A stretch of 64,000 bases of DNA from assembly GCF_030247185.1 (NCBI RefSeq), contig NC_080571.1:341005379-341069378 (forward strand), written 5' to 3'. Under the pieces are notes generated by a model, which saw only the letters and a program-made list of their open reading frames with translations, searched no databases and was not told the DNA's origin. This DNA comes from Malaya genurostris (Eukaryota > Arthropoda > Insecta > Diptera > Culicidae). The position numbers and the translations under genes were made by a program. This document shows positions 46,092 through 55,899 of this stretch, one piece after another. Numbering within the stretch: position 1 is the first letter of the stretch; every line of letters starts with the position of its first letter.

Positions 46092-48165
46092 AAAAATTAG
46101 AGGGTTGTATTCTAGACACGACCGAGCACAATAACATTGAAAATGAAATGTTTCTAGGGTCTTCATAATAAATACAAAAATAAAGATGATAATGATGATG
46201 ATACACTAAACTTCACTACACTTCACAGTTACTTTAAAGCTCAATTTTAGATACAAACAACTTAAAGATTTAAACCTGAACAAATGAAACTATTCTATTT
46301 TATGATGATAATTTTCGAGAAACGTACAAACTTATTAATTTGATTTGATTTATATCGTTTATTTACCTCCAGTTTTAACCTAATAATGGTCGTTCACTGG
46401 GTGGACTTATTAATTTTATAAACAGTTAATCGATCCAAGAGAATGTTGTACGAGTAATTTCAGTTATGGTGTAATTTTATTAATTCTTCAAAATCGTCGA
46501 TAATCTTCGGAAAGTGTCGGTAAATAATATGGCAACAATACGAGGAAGAAAACATCTGAAACAGTCCGCATAAAATATTTAGTTACTTACATTGATTTTC
46601 GCTTTGGCATATTAGGAATATACGAAATTGATACGCAACAAAATTCAGAAATTTTGTTCATATTGTAACTTGATGTTATTAACACATGAATAAACATTGT
46701 CACAGTTACAACGCGTGTAGCCATCAGACGCTTATTGTTTTGAAGCAAATAATAATTGAACTGAAACTGGCGGTTAACCAAATGCTACGAGGGTTCTTAT
46801 TCAAACTATACATGTAAAATCGCAGGTAAACTTACTGAGTTTATCTTTGATACTATATGATATTGCATCTAAATGTACTGTTTATGTGAGCCTGTGGAAC
46901 TCATTTATACTACTAAACCAAGGAGACCGCTTTTAAATAAGTTTCAGAATTTAATTTTGAATCTTTTGAAGCGTTTAATACCTGGTGGGACAACAACTTG
47001 TTCAGTCACATATAATGAAGAAGAAGTTTCTATGATTATCATAATAACACAACTTTATACTGAATCCATTTTCGCGCCACCGTTTTGTTCGTATGGGAAT
47101 GGAGATTTAAGTATGCAAACCGATCCGTTGACAAATTAAAACATTTTTAAGCTTACAATATTGAAGCTTTGGAATCATTTAAATGAGGAAATTCCATTAA
47201 CAAATCATCAAGGAACAAGCGCTGTAAATTAGATCCGAATTAGATCTATTGCCGATAATACTAAATTAGCCTGATAGTTACCAGAGAACCAAAAAAAATA
47301 CTCAATTCAAATAAATTTTTCAATGGTATGCAATTTAAATATTCAAATGACGTTATCTCATAAGGTTTAGTTAAATGTTTCCGAATCGATGGGTTGTTGA
47401 ATTATATAAATCCATCAACAAATGACTGACTAATAAGCGTTCAAAAGTATGACAGAAAAATGTTACGCGATTAGTTTTGCATGTTTGAAATTGACACCCA
47501 GCCTCGGGAAACGAAGTGTAAAGCATTTTTAATGGCAAAATCGGCCAAAAATTGGCTAAATACATGGGATATTTTAAAAGAATCGGTAACCTCGCTGATT
47601 CGGTTCTTCAATAGCTAGATGATATATAAGATACTCAAGCGAACACGGTGTTGCACAGACAACAGGAAATTTTACCAACACATAATGCAAAAGCGACAAT
47701 CCAGCAAGTGAACGCATATACAATCCAGTCATCAGCTCACTGGACAAGCTACTTGTTTCATTCACAGTCAAACATCAACTAGGCAAAGAAATATTGTGCA
47801 GCCTATATTTATAGATTTCTCTTCATACTACGCAGAACGATGTGGTGTTTTTTATGCATGACGCAAAGCCTCCTATGCCGAACAATAAGTTGACGTCATT
47901 TTGTAAAGCAGGGATTGGTGGATGAAAACATAGGTCGATTCCAACCATTTTTTCAATAGTATGCTATTGAAATACTGAAACGACGTCGTCATACATGTTT
48001 AAGTTAAAAGTTTCCGAATCGATTGGTTGTTAAATTATAACAATCCATCAACAAATGACCGAGTTATTAACGTTCAAAATTATGACACAAAAAGGTTACG
48101 CGACTATTTTTGAAACTTTTAATTGACACCCGGCCCCATATAGTGAAGAGTAAGGCATTTTTAAT
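46092..48165 (+). repeat. Left arm of a large inverted duplication
   Basis: This arm is the reverse complement of 51165-53356. An 88-codon frame at 46873-47139 is identical in protein to 52193-52459 on the other strand; other shared frames are 86-98% identical. The arm has indels (for instance a ~75-bp extra segment near 46340-46415 and about 140 bp missing near 46230). Outer end: ATTAGAGGGTTGTATTC. Inside are two direct ~230-bp modules (47323-47555 and 47945-48165) on either side of a TATA-led ORF. Confidence 0.9.
47574..47771 (-). CDS. 65-codon TATA-led ORF in left arm, function unknown
   Basis: It starts MTVNETSSLSSELMTGLYMR, continues SLAGLSLLHYVLVKFPVVCA and ends NQRGYRFF. About 35 bases upstream on the same strand is TATAAATATAGGCTGC. 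It has the same sense and length as the ORF in the other arm, with four or five substitutions and no frameshift. RSLAGL and the CATPCSLEYL stretch faintly recall H2A (SRAGLQF and GAPVYLAAVLEYL), in keeping with histone pieces elsewhere in related repeats, but this is weak. It could equally be non-coding. Confidence 0.3.
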   Translation of the reverse strand: MTVNETSSLSSELMTGLYMRSLAGLSLLHYVLVKFPVVCATPCSLEYLIYHLAIEEPNQRGYRFF

Positions 48166-48509
48166 GCCAAAAAATCGACTGAAATTATTTCGGTTTTACC
48201 GAAATAGACTTAAACATCTGATAAATATGATTGATTACTCATTGTCTGATTAATTTGAAGAACAACAGTGACAGTAACAGTGTTCAGTAATTCATGTGAT
48301 TCATTCACGAGAATTACTTACGTTTTACATAACAACAAAATTCCAAATTCTTTGTTCCACGTTTTTAGAGGAGTGTATGATAGGCAGTCGAAATCATGCT
48401 CCGAACCAAACCCAACCAACTGCACGGTCATAATCGAATCCATCTCTTCCGATGAATGATGAATGGCCGATTTACTTTCAATGGTATCCGATTCATTCGA
48501 ATAAAAAAA

Positions 48510-48910
48510 TCACACCGCGAAAGTAGCTAAATAAAAACATGTAGCTTGTTGTTCATATTGAGAATGAACGAGAGCCCAGTACCGCTCGGTAGATCGCAAC
48601 TCCTGGTAGTTTTGGTAGATTCGCCTTTTCGGTACAACATGAACTCCATATGCTTTACACCATTTAAAAACATTTTTGGTGTAGTGACAAGATGCCAAAG
48701 CAGGCCAGAATAGGAAGCGTCATGGTAACAATCGCTTCTCTTTTTTTTTTTTTCATGGTATATTTTCTTGTTTACGCTTCCGGTAGTGATGAAGCTTTGG
48801 CTTGCTCGACCACAGCGGCATATTGCCTGCCAAACCAAATATAGTTTTAAGAACCTTTTCCTTTTTCTTCGTCCTCTACGCCGTTCCATTTTATGACAGC
48901 ACAAAAGCAC
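48510..48910 (-). pseudogene. Second-family DD37E transposase, C-terminal relic
   Basis: LVWQAICRCGRASQSFITTG then SVNKKIYHEK parallels VWQAICSCGKISKPFITTAS MNSEIYIKE of the first family but differs consistently. After shifts it reads ALASCHYTKNVFKWCKAYGV and HVVPKRRIYQNYQELRSTER YWALV. The second Asp is Ala (FWPALASCHY) and the Glu block is STERYW. It may be the same family as the N-terminal piece at 30550. Dead. Confidence 0.75.
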
Positions 48911-49196
48911 ATTCCGAAAGCTACTTAAAGCCTTTCAACACATAAATTCCATCGTCTATTATCACACAGGAAAACGTCGTCAATGGACAGTGTTTGCAAG
49001 AAAATCAAGCGTTTTGCAAGTTGGCTTAACACATGGGTTGAAAAGTCCCGGACTTAAGACATAGATGGCGTTAGTTGCAGTAATTTTTTGTTTAATTTTC
49101 ATGATATTTTATTCATTTGTTTGTGAGTTATTGCGCTAAGAGTGATGCTACTTTTGTTATTTTCAGAACAATGGATCAAATTTCTTTTTAAATTTT

Positions 49197-50264
49197 GTCG
49201 TGAATACGACTTACTTTACTATGGAGTGGGCAGAACTTAATCGTCAATATCTCGACTTGTATTAAAGGCAGCTACATAATTCTTTCACCATTCCATCAAA
49301 AATATGATCAGGAATATAGGATAATATTTTGAACATTGTGAGATAACCACAAACAACTCAAAAATTAAGTTTTTTGAAAATTTTAAAACAACGCAGAAAA
49401 CTCTTTACTTTTGCTAGGGTTTTTCTCGCAAGGACGACGATTTTGAGGTAGTCAGGCATTATCTTTAACTGAACGTTATAAAAGGGGAACCGTGTTCGAA
49501 AATCGATCATTTCTTCTTGTGCGTTGGATGGAAGCAGACATCGGGGCGAGAAGACGTATTCAAACAGCGGCATCGAAGAGCGCACCTTCTGCGTGGTTAA
49601 AAACCTCAAACGCTCAGGTCGTAGTTCTCATTTACTTTCCGGTCGTCAAGGCGAGAAGACGCATTAAACCAGTTTCGCATCATTTGGCACTGCGAGCGGA
49701 TCTGTCGGTTTGTTCGCAAAGCTAGTTTCAATTCAAGCAAGAACGATTGCATCAGCTGCTGATGGTTTGCATTGGATAGAAAGAAAACAAGAAACGAAAA
49801 GTGGACAACATAATATAACATCAGCCGTTCTAATGGCTCTAAATGTTATCTAAAGAACTATTAAGATTACTTCTTTGCAAATCGAAGGTAAAAATCATCA
49901 GTTTAGTAAAAATCCAAAATAATTTGATTTGCTTCGTGCACTTTTCGCTGTGCGAAAATCGTTCGAGATAAATGTTCCGAACTGTGCTAAATATCGTAGA
50001 GAATTCCACAATTCGGGCCTTTTAGAAGGCAGAAATGAATCCTGTACAGCATCTTGATAGTTTTTTTTCAATGAAATATGAAAATCCGAAATGAGATAAT
50101 CGACGTCAAAAATCGTTGAAAATTTTAGTAATGAAAAGAGGGAAAGTTTCGCAATTCACACAATCGATCAACTATCAATTCGAATTCGAAAGTGTAAAGA
50201 AATCGTGTCAGTTTTATTCGTATTCACGACATCCAGTTATGTCTCTGACATTACACACCCCTAC
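49197..50264 (+). repeat. R-family repeat R5
   Basis: GTCGTGAATACGACTTACTT to GACATTACACACCCCTAC, flanked by T-rich sequence on both sides (TTCTTTTTAAATTTT and TTTTTACACTG). 1068 bp. It has the leader, TATA, H3-like region with hairpin, then the end of the H2A-like region. In R1 and R4 the H2A-like piece comes before H3, so the order differs. Confidence 0.75.
49477..49859 (+). pseudogene. Histone H3 remnant with TATA box and stem-loop (R5)
   Basis: TATAAAA at 49477-49483 and ATGGAAGCAGAC at 49528 have the same spacing as in R3. Translation gives RRRIQTAASKSAPS against H3 APRKQLATKAARKSAPS, then DNA like GGTTAAAAACCTCAAACGCT against GGTGTTAAAAAACCTCATCGCTA of H3. Downstream, TTCGCAAAGCT, CAAGAACGATTGCATCAGCT and GATGGTTTGCATTGG follow RKL, FKTDL and SSAVMALQE. 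The hairpin AGCCGTTCTAATGGCT is at 49823-49838 and TAAAGAACT at 49851. This is the most complete of the H3-like units. Not translatable. Confidence 0.55.
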
Positions 50265-50667
50265 TTTTTACACTGTTTCTTTATGGGAAAAATACCGTTC
50301 TAGCAAAACAATGGTTTGAAAAGAGTTATGGAGACTTCGCCCCATCAGAAACAGAAATAAAACGTTTGTTTGCTGACTTCAAACATGGTCGTAGAGCCAT
50401 GTTTAATCGTAACGAACCGGGTCCCACATCCATCGTATTCGCAAGATTTATCTCCCAGCGACTACCCAGTTGTTCGCAGACCTGATTAAAATGCTCGCCG
50501 GTTAAAATTTTTGCACGAATGAAGAGGCTATCGCTGAAACTGAGGCCTGACTGCTGCTCATGAGTTGTTTTGCCACAAGCTGTCAGGAATTTTTGTGAAT
50601 CCCATCGGTTTCCTCAAACTATATTTGTTTGTTTACATAATCGATTTTTTCGTGCTGGATTTCGTAT

Positions 50668-50718
50668 CAGAGCGACACAGTGCGAATGCAATCAGAGCGA
50701 CACAGTGCGAATGCAAAG
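50668..50718. repeat. Short tandem duplication, 25 bp x 2
   Basis: ATCAGAGCGACACAGTGCGA followed by ATGCA occurs twice head to tail without a mismatch, inside otherwise unremarkable spacer between the mariner relic and DD37E copy 7. Confidence 0.9.
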
Positions 50719-50996
50719 GCCTACTATTTTGCTTCTACTTTAAATGGCCAATCAGAGCATTCAGCAAGTTTCTATCCAATCAATAGAGCAGCAAGCTACT
50801 GCAGTGTTATAACAGAATGCTAATGTTGGTAACCATTTTTTTTTCATATATTTGATCTCATTAGTAGTATAAAATAGTAAAAAAAATGAATTCAGATTTT
50901 TCATAATTCTTCATGATCTTTGCTGTTTGGGTGTCTCGCTCGATATTCTCACCTGTGATTGGAAAATCCGAGAAACTTGAGGCATATTTGAATTAT

Positions 50997-51105
50997 AAAG
51001 ACTGTCCCAGAAAGTATGAACGCAACCAGAAACCGCTGCCATTTCGCAATGGTTCAGAATCTGTCAATTTTTATGGCTACGTCCTGTTGTTTACTCTCTT
51101 CTCTA
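50997..51105 (+). mobile_element. DD37E element, copy 7, 5' end only
   Basis: AAGACTGTCCCAGAAAGTAT after TA, then ACGCAACCAGAAACCGCTGC and on to TTTACTCTCTTCTCTAACTG. About 110 bp of 5' terminal sequence without transposase, ending about 60 bp before the right arm of the inverted duplication. Confidence 0.85.
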
Positions 51106-51164
51106 ACTGTCGTGACCACCAGCCATTTTCGATTTGGTGTATTGCCGTCTCTCCAATTTTTTTG

Positions 51165-53356
51165 GCATTAAAAATGCCTTACTCTTCACTATACGGGGCC
51201 GGGTGTCAATTAAAAGTTTCAAAAATAGCCGCGTAACCTTTTTGTGTCATAATTTTGAACGTTAATAACTCGGTCATTTGTTGATGGATTGTTATAATTT
51301 AACAACCAATCGATTCGGAAACTTTTAACTTAAACATGTATGACGACGTCGTTTCAGTATTTCAATAGCATACTATTGAAAAAATGGTTGGAATCGACCT
51401 ATGTTTTCATCCACCAATCCCTGCTTTACAAAATGACGTCAACTTATTGTTCGGCATAGGAGGCTTTGCGTCATGCATAAAAAACACCACATCGTTCTGC
51501 GTAGTATGAAGAGAAATCTATAAATATAGGCTGCACAATATTTCTTTGCCTAGTTGATATTTGACTGTGAATGAAACAAGTAGCTCGTCCAGTGAGCTGA
51601 TGACTGGATTGTATATGCGTTCACTTGCTGGATTGTCGCTTTTGCATTATGTGTTGGTGAAACTTCCTGCTGTCTGCGCAACACCGTGTTCGCTTGAGTA
51701 TCTTATATATCATCTAGCTATTGAAGAACCGAACCAGCATGGTTATCGGTTCTTTTAAAATATCCCATGTATTTAGCAAATTGTTGGTCGATTTTGCCAT
51801 TAAAAATGCCTTACACTTCGCTTCCCGAGGCTGGGTGTCAAATTAAAACATGCAAAACTAATCGCGTAACATTTTTCTGCCATAATTTTGAACGCTCATA
51901 CCTCAGTTATTTGTTGATGGATTTATATAATTCAACAACCCATCGATTCGGAAACATTTAACTAAACCTTATGAGATAACGTCATTTGAATATTTAAATT
52001 GCATACCATTGAAAAATTTATTTGAATTGAGTATTTTTTTTGGTTCTCTGGTAACTATCAGGCTAATTTAGTATTATCGGCAATAGATCTAATTCGGATC
52101 TAATTTACAGCGCTTGTTCCTTGATGATTTGTTAATGGAATTTCCTCATTTAAATGATTCCAAAGCTTCAATATTGTAAGCTTAAAAATGTTTTAATTTG
52201 TCAACGGATCGGTTTGCATACTTAAATCTCCATTCCCATACGAACAAAACGGTGGCGCGAAAATGGATTCAGTATAAAGTTGTGTTATTATGATAATCAT
52301 AGAAACTTCTTCTTCATTATATGTGACTGAACAAGTTGTTGTCCCACCAGGTATTAAACGCTTCAAAAGATTCAAAATTAAATTCTGAAACTTATTTAAA
52401 AGCGGTCTCCTTGGTTTAGTAGTATAAATGAGTTCCACAGGCTCACATAAACAGTACATTTAGATGCAATATCATATAGTATCAAAGATAAACTCAGTAA
52501 GTTTACCTGCGATTTTACATGTATAGTTTGAATAAGAACCCTCGTAGCATTTGGTTAACCGCCAGTTTCAGTTCAATTATTATTTGCTTCAAAACAATAA
52601 GCGTCTGATGGCTACACGCGTTGTAACTATGACAATGTTCATTCATGTGTTAATAACATCAAGTTACAATATGAACAAAATTTCTGAATTTTGTTGCGTA
52701 TCAATTTCGTATATTCCTAATATGCCAAAGCGAAAATCAATGTAAGTAACTAAATATTTTATGCGGACTGTTTCACATTTTTCTTCCTCGTATTGTTGCC
52801 ATATTATTTACCGACACTTTCCGAAGATTATCGACGATTTTGAAGAAGGATTAATAAAATTACACTATTACTGAGCTTACTGGTACAACATTTTTCGTTA
52901 AAATAAATAAAATCTTCTCTTGGATCGATTAACTGTTTATAAAATTAATAAGTTTGTATGTTTCTCGAAGATTATTGTCATAAAATAAAACAGTTTCATT
53001 TGTTCAGGATTAAATCTTTAGGTTGTTTGTATCTAAAATTGAGCTTTCAAGTAACTTTGAATTCTAGTTAAAGGACGTTATTCAAAATCTTAACAATGTA
53101 AAAAATTGTGGAAAGGGATCAAAATTGAATATAATTAATTATCAAGAAAAAATCTAATTGTCAATTTTATCATTCGCCAACAATCTAAGCGCTTAAACTA
53201 GAGCAAGTTTGTAATTAGTCAATTGAAAAAGTTTTTAGTTTAGTGTATCATCATCTCTTTATTTTTGTATATATTATGAAGACCTTAGAAACGTTCCATT
53301 TTTAATGTTATTGTGCTCGGTCGTGTCTTGAATACAACCCTCTAATTTTTTTTAGT
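51165..53356 (-). repeat. Right arm of the large inverted duplication
   Basis: Mirror of the left arm. The inner end GGCATTAAAAATGCCTTACT matches GTAAGGCATTTTTAATGCC at 48150. The outer end reads GAATACAACCCTCTAAT. The arms are separated by ~3.0 kb holding a second-family DD37E relic, a mariner split by R5, and DD37E fragment copy 7. No obvious target duplication flanks the whole. Confidence 0.9.
51561..51758 (+). CDS. 65-codon TATA-led ORF in right arm, function unknown
   Basis: Counterpart of 47574-47771. TATAAATATAGG lies at 51520-51531. Differences from the left copy (Leu to Ser, Phe to Leu, Val to Ala, Arg to His) leave the frame open in both. It is enclosed by the two direct ~230-bp modules. 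No family recognised with confidence. Confidence 0.3.
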   Translation: MTVNETSSSSSELMTGLYMRSLAGLSLLHYVLVKLPAVCATPCSLEYLIYHLAIEEPNQHGYRFF

Positions 53357-53744
53357 CCGAACCGTCTCGCGCAAGTGTCGTCGAACGAATGACGAATTTT
53401 TAAAAGCTGCAATATTTCCAGCAAATTCTTGCACAATCATGAACTCAAGACCAAGCAAACACCAGGACTGCCATGGCAACATTGTCAAGGAAACGGAGGG
53501 GAAATAAACAACGTTTTATTTCGTTCTTTCTGTTTTTTTAGAATGCTTTCGAAACTTCCGTTTTGGTGAATTTTCATAGACCACTAGACCAAGAACGCAA
53601 GGAATAAGGTTGATGATAAAATATACATACCTATTTATCACAGGGCAGAATGTTAAGACGATGAACAGAAGCATTCGAACTTTTATTTATTCATTTATTT
53701 TTTTTTAATATTTATTATATATTTTATTCTACGTATATTACATC

Positions 53745-54605
53745 CTCCACACTAACCACTTGTGCAGTTTTCATTAGTTTGTTTCGAAATGCGTGGACTT
53801 TCAGCAGAACAACGTCGAAAAATTGTGTACAAATGGTGCACAGAACGCGGACTGTCACTATCAATTTGAAGTCAAATGAATCTTCGAACCTATAAGAAGC
53901 AGAAACAACCAAAACGTAGTCCGAAACAAGAAGGATCGATCAGGCCGAGGGTTCGAAAGTTGTATAATACGATTCTTGCTGGAAATTTGAACTGCATAAT
54001 CATGGACGACGAAACCAACGTGAAACTCGAATACAAATCCTTGCCGGGACCACAATATTATACGGTGCGAGAAGGGAAAGTGTTAAACCAGTCCGAGACA
54101 TCGATTTAAGTCGAAAAATTTGGTAAGAAATCTGTGGTCTGGCTGTGGTAAGATTTCGAAACCCTTCATCACCACCCTTCATCATTCGAAGCCACAAGGA
54201 TCCTGTTGTCTTCTGGCCAGATCTTGCTTCTTGCCACTACTCGAAATCAACGGTAGAATGGTATACTACCAAAAATGTCACTTTCGACCAATTGAGGAAT
54301 TTTGGGCATTAACGCAGGCACATCTTAGGAAACATCTCTCGGCAGCCGAAACTATTTAACAGTTCGAAAAAGATTGGAAAAAAGTGTCAAAACTTGTCGC
54401 CAAGAAGTCTGTACGGAATTTAATGAGGAACGTTCGCAAGATGGTGCACCAGCTAGTCTACAATGGCTAAGTAGCCAATGTTGAGAATAATATTCTGTTG
54501 TTTTAGTCTAATATTATCAGTATATCGAATAAAATTTAAATATCTTACACTTGTGAATTATTTACAGCGAAATCAAAGTGCGTTCATACGTTCTGGGACA
54601 GTTTT
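53745..54605 (+). mobile_element. DD37E element, copy 6, 5'-truncated and deleted
   Basis: Homology begins in the leader (CTAACCACTTGTGCAG), not at the terminal repeat. The transposase starts MRGLSAEQRRKIVYKWCTER (53790), loses the second HTH, and resumes NLRTYKKQKQPKRSPKQ (53879) to MDDETNVKLEYKSLPGPQYY. It then has a stop after SETSI and a ~150-bp loss that removes FWPDLASCHY from frame. RPIEEFWALTQAHLRKHLSA is still readable at 54285. The right end CGTTCTGGGACAGTTTT is near 54605. Confidence 0.85.
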
Positions 54606-55149
54606 TATATATGGGGCATTCCACGCAAAATCAGCCACCCAAAATTTTTTTTCATCTAACTATTTTTTTTGCGTTAAAGAACTCGAAAATATTCGACAGG
54701 TATTTTTTTATTTCAATATGGTACGTGGAATTTTCGAGATATGATTTTTTGAAATTTCGCGTTTTCAAAAAAGAGCCTTTTTTCAACAGCCTATACAGTA
54801 AAAACTAATGAAGATACAAAAATTTGTCCAATTCACAAAATTGGTTACCAAAGAGAATTTCGTGTTGGATTGAAATTTTGCTGGTTTATGTCCAGTACAT
54901 TCGCCAACTAAACACATTCTCTCAAAACAAGAGTTTTTTTTAGCAAGGAAAATTCTGAATTTCAACTAATTTAACTTCAAAAACAGTAATACGAATTAGG
55001 CGCAGAGCTAACTTCGGTCGTTCCGTGCGGTATAATCTGAAAGAGCACTAGTGCCGTCGTTTTACTTCCCAAATTTCTATGTATAAAAAAGTGTACAAGT
55101 AAAATCATATTTACACTTCCGCTCAGTTGACGAAAAAGTACCGTTTTGT

Positions 55150-55860
55150 AAAAGTGAAAGCTTTAATGTTTTGTAGTTTATGAAGTCAGCTAGGTTTCCT
55201 GGATACTGATTTGGTCAAATTGTTGTTCCACCTGGAAGAAAACGCTTCAAAGGATTCAGAATAAAATTCTGAAAATGATTTTGAAGCAACTTCCCTGGTT
55301 TAGTAAAGGGTGATTTTTTAAGAGCTTGAGAACTTTTTTAAACAATAAAACGCATAAAATTTGCAAAATCTCATCGGTTCTTTATTTTAAACGTTAGATT
55401 GGTACATGACATTTACTTTTTGAAGATAATTTCATTTAAATGTTGACCGCGGCTGCGTCTTAGGTGGTCCATTCGGAAAGTCCAATTTTGGGCAACTTTT
55501 TCGAGCATTTCGGCCGGAATAGCCCGAATTTCTTCGGAAATGTTGTCTTCCAAAGCTGGAATAGTTACTGGCTTATTTCTGTAGACTTTAGACTTGACGT
55601 AGCCCCACAAAAAATAGTCTAAAGGCGTCAAATCGCATGATCTTGGTGGCCAACTTAGTTCTCAAGCTCTTAAAAAATCACCCTTTAGAAATGAGTTACA
55701 CAGACTCACAAATATAGATGTAATTAGATGTAATGTCACATAACATTTTAAGCAAATGTCGATAAAAATTGATGCAATCTTCACTTGAATCGATTCGCTC
55801 TCAGTATTAGTTCGTAAGTTAGTTTACAAGTTCCATTTCCCCATTGCACAATATAAGTAG
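55150..55860 (-). repeat. Diverged third copy of the inverted-arm sequence
   Basis: CAAATTGTTGTTCCACCTGG, AACGCTTCAAAGGATTCAGA and CCTGGTTTAGTA before the MITE, then GAAATGAGTTACACAGACTC after it, match 52325-52460 of the right arm in order and orientation. It shows that the arm sequence belongs to a dispersed repeat, not only to the local duplication. Confidence 0.7.
55316..55685 (-). mobile_element. MITE-like deletion derivative carrying a transposase C-terminus
   Basis: AAGGGTGATTTTTTAAGAGC and its inverse bound 370 bp, with TA on both sides. The minus strand between them encodes WPPRSCDLTPLDYFLWGYVK through SKVYRNKPVTIPALEDNISE to RSRGQHLNEIIFKK, the C-terminal end of a Tc1/mariner-superfamily transposase, in one open frame (the annotated 72 codons at 55413-55631 are part of it). 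The rest of the transposase is deleted, so it is a direct internal-deletion product of a still identifiable autonomous parent. Confidence 0.85.
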
Positions 55861-55899
55861 GTTTACATCTTTCTCTACACAAAAATTACAGAATTGAGG

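Larger units (their letters stand above)
49037..50560 (+). pseudogene. Mariner element split by repeat R5
   Basis: The 5' end GGGTTGAAAAGTCCCGGACT starts at 49037, and ATG is at 49171 (MDQISF). R5 then interrupts, and the frame resumes at about 50270 as HCFFMGKNTVLAKQWFEKSY, GDFAPSETEIKRLFADFKHG and RRAMFNRNEP. It jumps over the whole DDD core to PHPSYSQDLSPSDYP and a degraded tail near 50555. It is the same family as the relics at 3950-4890; its left end supplied the key to their right end at 4563. Confidence 0.8.

Noticed and set aside
48268..48459. 63-codon ORF in the spacer of the inverted duplication
   Set aside because: No domain and no counterpart elsewhere; treated as chance.
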